NCBI GenBank assembly: GCA_964396385.1
Contig: CAYNFH010000063.1
Span: 1 to 27,994, forward strand
Direction of reading: 5' to 3'
Source of the DNA: CAYNFH01 sp964396385
GTDB taxonomy: Bacteria > Armatimonadota > Chthonomonadetes > Chthonomonadales > CAJBBX01
DNA length: 27,994 nucleotides
Part shown: piece by piece, positions 1 through 7,217 of the stretch
Layout: every line of letters begins with the position of its first letter
How positions within the stretch are numbered: the first letter of the stretch is position 1
The notes under the pieces: model-generated
What the model saw: only the letters and a program-made list of their open reading frames with translations
The model's database searches: none
Told to the model about the DNA's origin: nothing
Made by a program: the position numbers and the translations under genes

Positions 1-299
1 AAGTCGATGCCGGACTCGTCGCCCACCTGGCGCAGCACCTCGTCCAGGATGGGGCGCAACTGCTCTTCCCGGATCGGCCCGCCGGGCAGGACCGTGAAGT
101 CGAGGTCCTCGGAAAACCGGTAGGTCTCGATATAGCACTTCTTAAGGCAGGTGCCACCCTTAAATACCCATGCGTCGCAGAGAATCCGGTGCGTACCGAT
201 TCCCCAAAGCAGCCAGCCCAAGACATAGTCCTTCTCGACCACGTCTTCGCGCAGGCCCCATTCCCGTACCCGCTCCTCCAGCGCCGCCTTGCTAATCAT
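1..299 (-). CDS. abiEii: AbiEii-type nucleotidyltransferase toxin, N-terminal part (cut by window edge)
   Basis: This is the toxin half of a type IV AbiE toxin-antitoxin pair, a phage-defence or plasmid-maintenance system. About 99 N-terminal residues are visible. They contain the family landmarks in order: a helical start with EKDYVLGWLL, then VFKGGTCLKK, then YRFSEDLDFTV. The GG-T motif and the D-x-D pair in SEDLDF form the nucleotidyltransferase active site of the AbiEii/DUF1814 family. The ATG at 299-297 overlaps the stop of the upstream antitoxin gene as ATGA, which indicates translational coupling. The rest of the gene lies beyond base 1, so it cannot be judged whether it is complete. 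Family assignment is confident; the exact cellular target is not inferable from the fragment. Confidence 0.88.
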   Translation of the reverse strand, partial: MISKAALEERVREWGLREDVVEKDYVLGWLLWGIGTHRILCDAWVFKGGTCLKKCYIETYRFSEDLDFTVLPGGPIREEQLRPILDEVLRQVGDESGID

Positions 300-1132
300 G
301 ACACTGCTCGCGGTTCGACTACGGCGTTGGCGCGCAGGTTCCACCGCTTCACAATGGGACCTCGGGGAGGCAGAGCGGGATCAAGGAGCGCAATGCCGGA
401 GCTTTGCAGGTGCTTGCAGCGTGCGGATACCTCCGGCGCGTCAATCTTAAGTACTTCGATGAGGTAGCCCAGCCGCTTAAAGACGGCGCGGTTACCCAGT
501 CGCTCCGCATATTCAAGAAGAAGCTGGTCGGTGCGGTGCTCGCCGTCGAAGTAGGTCTCAAGGATCTCCGCCACATGACGGATGCCACCGCCGAGTTCCG
601 GCTTGTCCAGCATGTCTACGAGGGTACGCGACGGATCGGAGACCGGCACCTTCACCTGCCCGCGCCAGACCGGCCGCGTGCCGAAGTGCATAGACGGCCT
701 CAGAAAGGTGAGCCGAAACGGCGTACCCTGCAGGGTGACCCGCCGCTCGCGCACGGCTGTGCCGGTAACCACGACGATGTCCCGGAAGATCTGCTCCGTG
801 AGGCCCCAATGCTCGCCAGCGCTCCAGCCACCGATATAGCACGGGGCGAACGTTTTCGTCGCCACCACCCAGGGATCCTCGCGCCACTGGGCCGGCACCG
901 TCGCGCCCAAGGGCACAAGCGTATACAAGCCGCGCCGAACCCGTGCAAGCCATCCTCTTGAAGCTAGATAGGAAAGGAGCCGCCGGGCCCGGGGCAGACT
1001 GACCGACAGCAGAGCAGCAGCTTCAGCCGCCGTAAACGGGCCGGTCGCCGTATGGTGGAGGGTATCGAGGAGAAGCCGATTTGACCTCTCAATACCACTT
1101 CGTGGAGTCATGAGAGTATATTCAGAATGCAT
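296..1132 (-). CDS. abiEi: AbiEi-type antitoxin / transcriptional regulator
   Basis: This 278-residue protein sits directly upstream of the AbiEii toxin and overlaps it by 4 bases (ATGA). It has the AbiEi architecture. An N-terminal winged helix-turn-helix (about residues 25-75) includes FTAAEAAALLSVSLPRARRL and GWLARVRRGLYTLVP. A C-terminal AbiEi domain includes YIGGWSAGEHWGLT, the VPVSDPSRTLVDML segment and an RLGYLIEVL motif near the end. AbiEi proteins neutralise the toxin and repress their own operon, so autoregulation is expected. The annotated start is ATG at 1132; an alternative ATG at 1111 removes seven residues. Neither has a strong Shine-Dalgarno sequence. Confidence 0.88.
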   Translation of the reverse strand: MHSEYTLMTPRSGIERSNRLLLDTLHHTATGPFTAAEAAALLSVSLPRARRLLSYLASRGWLARVRRGLYTLVPLGATVPAQWREDPWVVATKTFAPCYIGGWSAGEHWGLTEQIFRDIVVVTGTAVRERRVTLQGTPFRLTFLRPSMHFGTRPVWRGQVKVPVSDPSRTLVDMLDKPELGGGIRHVAEILETYFDGEHRTDQLLLEYAERLGNRAVFKRLGYLIEVLKIDAPEVSARCKHLQSSGIALLDPALPPRGPIVKRWNLRANAVVEPRAVS

Positions 1133-1170
1133 TATTGACCATCCAATCGGGCATCGGTCATATTCAATAT
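1118..1170. promoter_or_regulatory. AT-rich repeated motif at the abiE promoter region
   Basis: The heptamer ATATTCA occurs at 1118-1124 and again at 1160-1166. The second copy lies in the near-perfect palindrome ATATTCAATAT (1160-1170). The region is clearly more AT-rich than its surroundings and sits exactly where the antitoxin operon should be read from. AbiEi proteins are known to bind repeats in their own promoters, so these are candidate operator half-sites. No convincing -35/-10 pair could be fixed. Confidence 0.25.
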
Positions 1171-1266
1171 ACCATAGGGCGGGAGCAAATGCAACTACGC
1201 CGAATTGGTCCGAAGGGAACCGTCGCGCAGTAGACTCTCTTCGCTAGAAGCTGAGCGCCACCACCG

Positions 1267-1294
1267 TTGACTTCTGCAGATATCCTGTTAAGCT
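1267..1294 (+). promoter_or_regulatory. Possible promoter for the 1322 gene
   Basis: TTGACT at 1267-1272 resembles a -35 box. A 16-base spacer leads to TAAGCT at 1289-1294, a weak -10 box. It would start transcription about 20 bases before the ATG at 1322. The -10 match is poor, so this is tentative. Confidence 0.3.
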
Positions 1295-1321
1295 GGAACC
1301 AGCAATACCTAAGCCTCTGCA

Positions 1322-1831
1322 ATGCCTATCCGCGCCGACAGCCCACTCGTCACGCTCATTCGAGAAATGGCCACGAACGAGCGGGTCAGTAACGAGCACA
1401 TCGCCCAAAAAGCCAGCGTCCGCCTTGGCAAGGTGGTCTCCACCGATGCCGTAGCTCGCCTCCGCCGCAATCTCAGTCTCAGCCGCTCTGACTTACGCTG
1501 GAGGCGGCAACTGCGGGATGTGCTGCGGACCGATGGTCATACCTTCGATCCCGGCACAGACGCGGCCGACGATGCGGTGCGGCCGAAGCGGACCGTGCTC
1601 ACGCCGGCCAAACACCCCGCTCTGAGAAAGATGAGCCGCCACTACCGCGATCTCTTGTATCGGTGGGGAGCGACCTTTGAAACCGATGTGGTTGTGGCTG
1701 CTCGGCAGGGACCCACTACGGTGAAGCTCAGTCTCACAGAGCTGCCGTTTGAACCGGAGCTTCTGTACGCCTGTTTGTGGTATGCGAGTAACATGGGAGT
1801 CGATGTCCTTGTTGTCCCCTCCTCCCAATGA
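1322..1831 (+). CDS. Hypothetical protein, 169 aa
   Basis: The family is not recognised. The protein is soluble, with no signal peptide or membrane segment. Its first 60 residues are rich in Arg and Ser and predicted helical (NEHIAQKASVRLGK, then AVARLRRNLSLSRSDLRWRR), which would suit nucleic-acid binding, but no defined helix-turn-helix is evident. The C-terminal half looks like an alpha/beta domain ending LYACLWYASNMGVDVLVVP. It stands alone between the AbiE pair and a ribbon-helix-helix gene, an island-like setting. The start has a plausible promoter just upstream but no strong Shine-Dalgarno sequence. The reading frame continues past its stop with protein-like sequence (see 1832-2050), so the gene may once have been longer. 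Confidence 0.6.
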   Translation: MPIRADSPLVTLIREMATNERVSNEHIAQKASVRLGKVVSTDAVARLRRNLSLSRSDLRWRRQLRDVLRTDGHTFDPGTDAADDAVRPKRTVLTPAKHPALRKMSRHYRDLLYRWGATFETDVVVAARQGPTTVKLSLTELPFEPELLYACLWYASNMGVDVLVVPSSQ

Positions 1832-2050
1832 ACCGGGAGCTGCGCGGGTGCCAGGGGTCAGCCTGACGCGGCAGGGATTTGGCGGCAGCTAGGTCAAGCG
1901 AGACGCTCGGGCAAATGCAATGCGCCTCCGCCCGATTCTGAGTATGCGACAATATTTGCCGAGAAGCTGCGCTATTACCAGCAGCGTGCCCACAACCAGT
2001 GGTACGCGTGCGGCGTAGCGACGCTTCTGACTTTCATCCAGGCTTGCTAG
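1832..2050 (+). pseudogene. In-frame protein-like remnant after the 1322 gene; nothing else seen in 1832-2249
   Basis: After the TGA at 1829-1831 the same frame stays open for 72 codons to TAG at 2048-2050, without a good start codon. The last third reads as protein: a charged helix with AEKLRYYQQRAHNQWYACG, then a short hydrophobic stretch VATLLTFIQA. A basic-aromatic helix running into a membrane segment is reminiscent of SLATT/DUF4231 membrane domains, but the match is only by eye. An ATG at 1828 overlaps the stop (ATGA) but opens only 12 codons. The remainder to 2249 shows no gene. Confidence 0.22.
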
Positions 2051-2210
2051 GACACTCCCAGATAGTCAGGATGGTGCTTAGATAGAGACCAAGACGAATG
2101 GGATGGTTCTGCAACCACGGCAGTGTGGCTGCACCGGTCAGAATAGAATTAGGACTGTTTGGTGGCTACAACTCGTTATGTAATACATTGTACTGACAAC
2201 CGCTATACGC

Positions 2211-2230
2211 TGATGTAAGCTGAAGTAAGC
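2211..2230 (+). repeat. Tandem 10-bp repeat in the leader of the RHH gene
   Basis: TGATGTAAGC (2211-2220) is followed immediately by TGAAGTAAGC (2221-2230), identical at nine of ten positions. The pair ends 19 bases before the ATG at 2250. Ribbon-helix-helix dimers bind short direct or inverted repeats about one helical turn apart, so this is a plausible autoregulatory operator. Confidence 0.45.
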
Positions 2231-2249
2231 TACCCCTGATTCCTCCCCC

Positions 2250-2792
2250 ATGACCGACCACTCAACTTCCCCACGAGGGTCTCTCCGTTCGGCGCAAGAG
2301 TCAATTGCCGCCAGCGAGCCAGACCGCAGGCCGGTCAGCGTCCGCCTGACCGCTGAAGCCCGCTCTACGCTCAAGAAGATGGCCCACCGCATTGGCATCA
2401 GCCAGTCCGCCGTTCTGGAGCTCGCCATCCGCAACTACGAGGGGTACTACGGCCGTGACGTTGAGGCCCGGGCGCGTGTCCGTACCAACTTAGGGAAGGT
2501 CCAGGTCCAGAGCTCCCGCCCGGCCCGCTTTGAGCTCGGCGAGGTCCACCTCAGCAAGCGGGCGAAGCGCGCGCTCCACGATGCTGGCATGCCTCTGCCG
2601 GACCTGCTCGGTCGCTACGTCTCTGGCGATTGGGGCGACCTGGGACGGGAGGACAAGCGCCGCATCAACCGGCAGCTTAAGGCCGGCGAGAACGTCGAGG
2701 GCGTCTACCTCTTGCCGAACAAGCGGCTCATCGTGGTTGACACCGACCAGGACCGAACCCAGACCAGCGTTATAACCTACGAGGACATCTAA
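2250..2792 (+). CDS. Ribbon-helix-helix (CopG/Arc-like) protein with a C-terminal plasmid-type domain
   Basis: This 180-residue protein carries a ribbon-helix-helix motif at about residues 31-66: the strand PVSVRLTAEARSTLKKMA, then helices MAHRIGISQSAVLELAIRNY. After a linker comes a second domain (about 108-180) with MPLPDLLGRYVSGDWGDL, REDKRRINRQLKAGENV and YLLPNKRLIVVDTDQDRTQT. I recall this second type from uncharacterised proteins of plasmids and islands, where a DWGDL-like core is followed by a sentence ending in a Thr-rich strand. Probable role: DNA-binding regulator. The tandem repeat at 2211-2230 could be its operator. There is no clear Shine-Dalgarno sequence before ATG 2250. The partner, if any, is not evident. 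Confidence 0.72.
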   Translation: MTDHSTSPRGSLRSAQESIAASEPDRRPVSVRLTAEARSTLKKMAHRIGISQSAVLELAIRNYEGYYGRDVEARARVRTNLGKVQVQSSRPARFELGEVHLSKRAKRALHDAGMPLPDLLGRYVSGDWGDLGREDKRRINRQLKAGENVEGVYLLPNKRLIVVDTDQDRTQTSVITYEDI

Positions 2793-2882
2793 CACCACCT
2801 CGTCTGCCGGCCCACGGAGCGACCAAGCTGATGCGAGCGGAGCGGCTTGCACGGTCCGGAGGAATAGCACAGCGGGCTCCGT

Positions 2883-2895
2883 AGCTCTCTCGGTG
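2883..2895 (+). promoter_or_regulatory. 13-bp conserved leader motif, copy 1
   Basis: AGCTCTCTCGGTG lies 31 bases before the ATG of the Cys-rich protein at 2927. The identical 13-mer lies 32 bases before the start of its paralogue (6879-6891). Flanking bases differ, so the motif is conserved beyond its surroundings. It could be a transcription-factor site, a leader RNA element or part of a promoter. Confidence 0.45.
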
Positions 2896-2926
2896 AACAC
2901 GTCATGACTTTGCTGCGGAGACAGCT

Positions 2927-3217
2927 ATGGCCGAAGAGCGATGCCCGCATTTGCGGGTTCGGCCGGTTAAGGTCTCAGTGCGACTGTGCCTATCGCAGGT
3001 TCAGGTGCCGGAGTACCCGTGTGAATTCGGTGGTGCCGTGCTGCCTCATGCCGTAGACGGCGGACCAGCAATTGCCTACGGACCGGACGGACATCTGGTC
3101 TCACGAGAGACCTGTACGCCGCAGCGGCTCGAACAGAGGTGCCGTCCGGCACTTAGCAAGCCGGAGACGGAGCGAGGGCCAAACACACGGGCGGGTCCGA
3201 GTGAAGGAGAATTCTGA
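2927..3217 (+). CDS. Small Cys-rich protein, paralogue A (possible metal binder)
   Basis: The 96-residue product has Cys at 6, 21, 32, 63 and 72 and a His at 8 in ERCPHLR. No membrane segment or signal peptide is seen. It is a clear paralogue of the protein at 6924-7217. Shared blocks are EERCPHLR, RLCL, QVPEY, GGPAIAYGPDG (A/GPAIAYGPDG in the other), LVSRETC and EQRCRP. The invariant cysteines suggest a small zinc- or metal-binding fold or disulfide protein; the family is not one I can name. GGAG at 2917-2920 precedes the ATG at a good distance. The C-terminal 20 residues are not conserved. It is convergent with the HD-GYP gene downstream. Function unknown. Confidence 0.7.
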   Translation: MAEERCPHLRVRPVKVSVRLCLSQVQVPEYPCEFGGAVLPHAVDGGPAIAYGPDGHLVSRETCTPQRLEQRCRPALSKPETERGPNTRAGPSEGEF

Positions 3218-3314
3218 ACGGTCCAACCGAGAACACCCGGGTCGATGAGATGTTCTCATGTGCGGTCGTGTCCGGCGGGACCGTGGCGCGCGGCCTGCCC
3301 CAGCGCGACGCGAG

Positions 3315-6008
3315 TTACGCTGCCGCGGGCAGGTCCAGCGCTCCGCCGCTTTGCTCAAGGAGCCGCATGAAGGCCTCTATGGCGGCCGGGTCGAAGTGGC
3401 TGCCGGAGCCCGCTCGGATGTGTTCCATCACCTTCGCCTTTGGCCACGCGGCTCGGTACGGCCGGTCGGAGCTCAAGGCATCCCACACGTCCACCACGGC
3501 AAAGAGGCGCGCCGAGAGCGGGATCTGCTCTCCCTTCATCCCGTGTGGGTATCCGCCGCCGTCCCACTTTTCGTGGTGATAGTAGGGGATGTCCAAGGCT
3601 GGGCGCAGGAACGAGATAGGCGAGAGCAGCTCATAGGCGAAGACCGGGTGCTTCTTCATAATTACCCATTCCTCGTCCGTGAGCTTGCCAGGCTTGAGGA
3701 GAATGTCATCCGGTATGCCCATCTTGCCAATGTCGTGCAGCAAGGCCCCCCGCCGGATGTGGACGATCTCCGCTTCCGCGATACCGGCGGAACGGGCCAG
3801 CTTCACTGTCATTTCGGTTACCCGCTGGGTGTGCCCCTCGGTCTCTTTGTCCCGCAGGTCCAGTGCTTTCGACCAGCCCTCGATGGTGGCATCGTAGGCC
3901 AGGCTCAGGTCCGTGTTGGTCCGCTCAAGCTGTTCGAACAGGCTGGCTGTTTCGATGGCAATCGCGGCCTGACCGGCTAGCGTCTCCAGGAAGTCCAGCC
4001 AGTCGGCCTCGGCTTTCAGGGGCTTACGGGTGAACACCTCCAGCACACCCTGAACCTGGCCCTTGCTCACGAGCGGCGCCGCATAGTACGAGGCGAACCC
4101 CTCGTCGGCGAAAGCCTCGGAGAACTGGAGAGTCTCTGCGAACTCCGTGAGCGACGATGCGGCAAACACCTGGCGCTCGCGGGCCGCCCGGCCGGCCAGT
4201 CCCTGGCCGAGTCGCAGCTGCCTCCTCAAAAAGCTCTGCGTGCGGAAGCCGCGGCCGCAGACATATTCAAGGGTGTGACTGTGCCGGTTCAACAGCAGGA
4301 CACTGGCCGCGTCGGCGTCTTGCTGAACCTTCACCTGGTCGAGCACCAGGTCCAGGGTGCGACGGAGGTCCAGGCTGGCGGTGATGGCTGTATCGATGGT
4401 GCGCAGCGCAATCAGCCGCTTGACCTGCCGCTCATTCAGCTCTTCTGCCTCTTTGCGCTCGGTGATGTCCAGCGCCACACCCTGCACACGCACCGGTTTG
4501 CCCGTCGGGTCATAGAACGCCCTGCCACGACTACTCTGCCAGCGGACACTGCCGTCCGGCCGCACGATGCGAAATTCCAGGCTCATCCCCGATCGCTCGG
4601 CAATCGACCGCTCAATCTCCGCATTGACCCAGCCGCTGTCTTCGGGGTGGATGAGGTCACGAAAGGTCTTGCCGCTTGATCCGTAGGTTCCTGGCTCGAA
4701 GCCATTCATTCGCTCAAGCTGCGGGGAAAAAGTCTCTTCGCCGGTGACGAGGCTGGCGTCGAACGTACCCATCTCGCCAGCCTCCAGGGCCAGCCGGAGC
4801 CGCTCCTCGCTCGCCTGCAAGGCTTCTTGCGACTGCTTGTGTTCCGTAACGTCCGTAACGACGCCGACCACCCTCCATCGGCCGGTACTGAGGCGCTCGA
4901 TGCGGGCTTCCTCATGCAGCCAGCGGATCTCCCCATCGGATCTCTTACAGCGGAACTCCTGGGAGTAACCGGGCTGCCCGGAGAGGATGGCCTGCATGCT
5001 GACCTGGTTCATCTGGTCTTGGTCGTCCTCAAGCTTGCTCCAGTACCAGGCGTCGGTATACGACTGACCAGGCTCCTTGTGGATGGGGAGAAACCGATAG
5101 GCGGCCTCCTCGTCCGGTATGAAGAGCTCCCACGGATACTCCCCGTCGCGTTCAATCACCAGGGCGTGCCAGAGGAGGCACTGGACACTGGTGACAATCT
5201 GCCGGAGCTGCTCCTGGGCTTCCCTGCGGTCCGTCACGTCCTGGGCGTTGATGACGAAGGCGCCGCCGTTCGGTTCTTCCTGGTGGTAGTGGGCCCGGAT
5301 CTGCACGAATCGCCACCCGCCGCTCTGATGGCGGAGCCGCATCTCTGTCGGTGAGAGAGTGGCCGAGCCTGCTTCCGCCTGCTTGACCGCGTCGAGGATA
5401 TCGGCCGGATCGTCTGGGTGAACCAGGTCTTGGAAGAGGAACCGGCCGACCAGTTCGCCCGGGCTTATGCCGGTCCACTGCCCGGCGCTCACGTTAGCGT
5501 AGGTGATCGCTCCACCCTCATCTAAAATGAATACCAGATCGGAACCGTGCTCTACCACGGCACGGAACCTGGCGGCGTTCCGGTCGCGTTCCCTCTCCAA
5601 CCGGCGCCGCTCGGCAGTGACCTGAAGGATCTGGGCAAGCATGGCTCTGGAGAGTGTTCCCTCACTGGAGCAGTCCGGGCCAGATTCAGTGGTGGCGGCG
5701 CTCAGTTCGGATCCGCTAATCATGAGGAAGGAGGCAGATCGGGCGAGGGTCCGGAGCTGGATGAGCTTGGTGGCGTCGGTACTCTGGGTGAGATCCAGGT
5801 CCAGCAGCACCAAGTCGAAGGTTCGGGTTGTCACGGTGTCCAGCGCCTCTTCGACGCTGGCCGTGCTGGTGTAGCTGTACGCTGCAGGTTGGCTGGATTC
5901 TAGGAGCCTCGGCAGCATGGTTGGCCACGCTGCGCTGGCACTGACCAGAAGGACCTCATACGAGGAGTCTGAATCCAGTCGGTTGCTTGCAATACCTCGG
6001 TCGCCCAT
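3315..6008 (-). CDS. Pseudo-receiver / PAS x3 / GAF / HD-GYP protein (c-di-GMP phosphodiesterase candidate)
   Basis: This is an 897-residue multidomain sensor. Residues about 15-125 form a receiver-like domain with the DLVLLDLDL strand, but the acidic pocket is replaced by VSASAA, so it is probably not phosphorylatable. Three PAS domains follow (about 145-265, 275-395, 400-520, each ending DVTDR, DVTEH or DITER). A GAF domain spans about 540-690, then an HD-GYP domain from about 700 to 885. The HD-GYP motifs are complete: HDIGKMGIPD near 758, HHEKWDGGGYPHG near 815, and DVWDALSSDRPY. HD-GYP proteins hydrolyse cyclic di-GMP to pGpG/GMP. No membrane segment is present, so sensing is cytoplasmic. 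A GAGGCGG sequence lies before the ATG. It is a paralogue of the 12833-15226 gene, which lacks the receiver. Confidence 0.92.
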   Translation of the reverse strand: MGDRGIASNRLDSDSSYEVLLVSASAAWPTMLPRLLESSQPAAYSYTSTASVEEALDTVTTRTFDLVLLDLDLTQSTDATKLIQLRTLARSASFLMISGSELSAATTESGPDCSSEGTLSRAMLAQILQVTAERRRLERERDRNAARFRAVVEHGSDLVFILDEGGAITYANVSAGQWTGISPGELVGRFLFQDLVHPDDPADILDAVKQAEAGSATLSPTEMRLRHQSGGWRFVQIRAHYHQEEPNGGAFVINAQDVTDRREAQEQLRQIVTSVQCLLWHALVIERDGEYPWELFIPDEEAAYRFLPIHKEPGQSYTDAWYWSKLEDDQDQMNQVSMQAILSGQPGYSQEFRCKRSDGEIRWLHEEARIERLSTGRWRVVGVVTDVTEHKQSQEALQASEERLRLALEAGEMGTFDASLVTGEETFSPQLERMNGFEPGTYGSSGKTFRDLIHPEDSGWVNAEIERSIAERSGMSLEFRIVRPDGSVRWQSSRGRAFYDPTGKPVRVQGVALDITERKEAEELNERQVKRLIALRTIDTAITASLDLRRTLDLVLDQVKVQQDADAASVLLLNRHSHTLEYVCGRGFRTQSFLRRQLRLGQGLAGRAARERQVFAASSLTEFAETLQFSEAFADEGFASYYAAPLVSKGQVQGVLEVFTRKPLKAEADWLDFLETLAGQAAIAIETASLFEQLERTNTDLSLAYDATIEGWSKALDLRDKETEGHTQRVTEMTVKLARSAGIAEAEIVHIRRGALLHDIGKMGIPDDILLKPGKLTDEEWVIMKKHPVFAYELLSPISFLRPALDIPYYHHEKWDGGGYPHGMKGEQIPLSARLFAVVDVWDALSSDRPYRAAWPKAKVMEHIRAGSGSHFDPAAIEAFMRLLEQSGGALDLPAAA

Positions 6009-6309
6009 CTCGTCCGCCTCTCATACGACGCGCACTGTCGCGGTCACCCGTCTATTCGGTTGTTCCACAGACCCCGCAGAATTAACGACGTGAATCTCTG
6101 GTCGATGGCGAAAGGGACTCTATCCTGACACGGTAGGCTGATACAGGGAGGGGCGTTCTGAAAATCGGCCATTTGGGGGAGAGGGCACTGCCATGCAGTC
6201 ACCATCCATGTTGGTGGAACCGTCGGCCGGCAGGGGCAGCCCAGCACTTGGTCGGAGTGCCCCTGCCAATTCACAAGGGCTGTGCCGCCGGTGTTCCTGG
6301 AGCCCACCG

Positions 6310-6570
6310 ATGTACCAGATGACCAGCTTTGAGCGAGTCCCGCTCTCTATCGATAACCTGCCTGTGTCCACGCCGCTGGAGCCGACTACACAGAAAGGCC
6401 AGGGCAAGCGCGAGCGCCGCGAGCACCGGGCCCTCAATGCGCTCGTCTACGGGCTGCTGCTGGTGGCGGTGGTTGCGATCGTGCTGATGTTTGCCAGAGA
6501 GAAACAGCAGCTTGCAGCCCGGCCGCTACGCGGCCGAGCCTCGACGGGACTTCAGCTCGCACACTCCTAG
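6310..6570 (+). CDS. Short single-span membrane protein, probably the N-terminal stub of a deleted HD-GYP gene
   Basis: From ATG 6310 (TGGAG at 6297-6301 as ribosome site) this encodes 86 residues. The first 45 are polar and basic (RERREHRA), followed by a membrane helix NALVYGLLLVAVVAIVLMFA and a short basic tail. The TAG at 6568-6570 is followed, in the same frame, by 35 codons that match the C-terminal end of HD-GYP domains. The simplest reading is that a membrane-anchored HD-GYP gene lost its centre, leaving head and tail. The stub could still be translated; function unknown. Confidence 0.5.
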   Translation: MYQMTSFERVPLSIDNLPVSTPLEPTTQKGQGKRERREHRALNALVYGLLLVAVVAIVLMFAREKQQLAARPLRGRASTGLQLAHS

Positions 6571-6678
6571 ATCGTGAAGCAGAGCGGCAGTCAGTTCGAT
6601 CCAACGGCAGTCAACGCCTTCCTGCGCCTGCACAAGCAGCAGCCCGTAGCGTCTCCTCGGCTTTCCAAGGCGGCCTGA
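6571..6678 (+). pseudogene. C-terminal remnant of an HD-GYP domain
   Basis: In frame after the 6568 TAG, 35 codons read IVKQSGSQFDPTAVNAFLRL and a short tail, then TGA at 6676-6678. The intact HD-GYP proteins in this window end with GSGSHFDPAAIEAFMRL and GTGSHFDPAAVDAFMKL, so the match is specific. There is no start codon and no HD or GYP motif; it cannot be catalytic. Confidence 0.75.
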
Positions 6679-6804
6679 TGGGGCACCGCCGAAGCTGGCA
6701 CGGTGCCAGCACCGGCCGGCTCTCAACCGGGGCTATGGCAATCCAGTAGACACCGGCCTAAACCGATAATCTGCTTGTATAACCACATAAGGTCTCACCG
6801 ACGG

Positions 6805-6832
6805 CGGCAGGGCACCTTGATGTGCCCTGCCG
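6805..6832 (+). repeat. Repeated hairpin element, copy 1
   Basis: A perfect 11-bp stem (CGGCAGGGCAC at 6805-6815 with GTGCCCTGCCG at 6822-6832) encloses the hexaloop CTTGAT. The same stem, with loop ACTGAA, occurs at 27327-27354, and about 30 bases on the left and 10 on the right are also similar. No poly-T tract follows (TTCCTATT). It lies in the leader of the Cys-rich protein at 6924, downstream of the broken HD-GYP gene. It could be a terminator, a repeat of a genome-wide family or a leader RNA structure. Confidence 0.7.
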
Positions 6833-6878
6833 TTCCTATTCCTTCGAAAGACAGAGGAAGGAGACCTATACATTCCGA

Positions 6879-6891
6879 AGCTCTCTCGGTG
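6879..6891 (+). promoter_or_regulatory. 13-bp conserved leader motif, copy 2
   Basis: AGCTCTCTCGGTG, identical to 2883-2895, lies 32 bases before the start codon at 6924. A looser copy (GGCTCGCTCGGTG, 7606-7618) is inside the zinc-ribbon gene on the other strand and may be chance. Confidence 0.45.
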
Positions 6892-6923
6892 TTCACTGAT
6901 TGGCTGCCACTGGGGAGGCCACC

Positions 6924-7217
6924 ATGCCCGAGGAACGCTGTCCGCACCTTCGCATCGGCTCGGTTCCGGTCTCTGCCCGGCTCTGCCTCGCGGCTCTCCA
7001 GGTACCGGAATACCACTGCGATCTCGGCGGCACCATCCTGCCGCGCGCAGCGGATGCCGGGCCAGCCATTGCCTATGGTCCAGACGGCCAGCTCGTCTCA
7101 CGCGAAACCTGCTCAATGGCGCGGTGTGAGCAGCGGTGCCGCCCAGTCCTCGCCGACACAACAACCGCTCCGGCAGCGAATACGGCGTCCTCCTCCGATA
7201 CGAAGACGGTGCCCTAA
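6924..7217 (+). CDS. Small Cys-rich protein, paralogue B (possible metal binder)
   Basis: The 97-residue product parallels the protein at 2927 almost block for block: EERCPHLR, RLCL, QVPEY, GPAIAYGPDG, LVSRETC, EQRCRP. An extra Cys is present in the MARCEQRC segment. The ATG at 6924 is chosen because GGGGAGG at 6912-6918 is correctly spaced; the upstream in-frame TTG at 6900 has no such site. The C-terminus is a Thr/Ala/Ser-rich tail not shared with its paralogue. The stop overlaps the stop of the convergent (-) operon by 3 bases. The two copies are 4 kb apart with a phosphodiesterase gene between them. Function unknown; a metal-binding or redox role is inferred only from the conserved cysteines. 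Confidence 0.7.
   Translation: MPEERCPHLRIGSVPVSARLCLAALQVPEYHCDLGGTILPRAADAGPAIAYGPDGQLVSRETCSMARCEQRCRPVLADTTTAPAANTASSSDTKTVP

Noticed and set aside
404..961. 185-codon plus-strand open frame
   Set aside because: It is antisense to the AbiEi gene, which has clear family motifs.
3258..3980. 240-codon plus-strand open frame
   Set aside because: It lies antisense to the HD-GYP domain, whose motifs are intact; open antisense frames are expected in GC-rich DNA.
6120..6309. Small open frames on both strands between the HD-GYP gene and the membrane stub
   Set aside because: No ribosome sites or conserved-looking sequence; the plus-strand extension before ATG 6310 lacks support.
6805..6832. Cyclic di-GMP riboswitch near HD-GYP genes
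   Set aside because: None of the conserved GEMM riboswitch segments accompany the hairpins.
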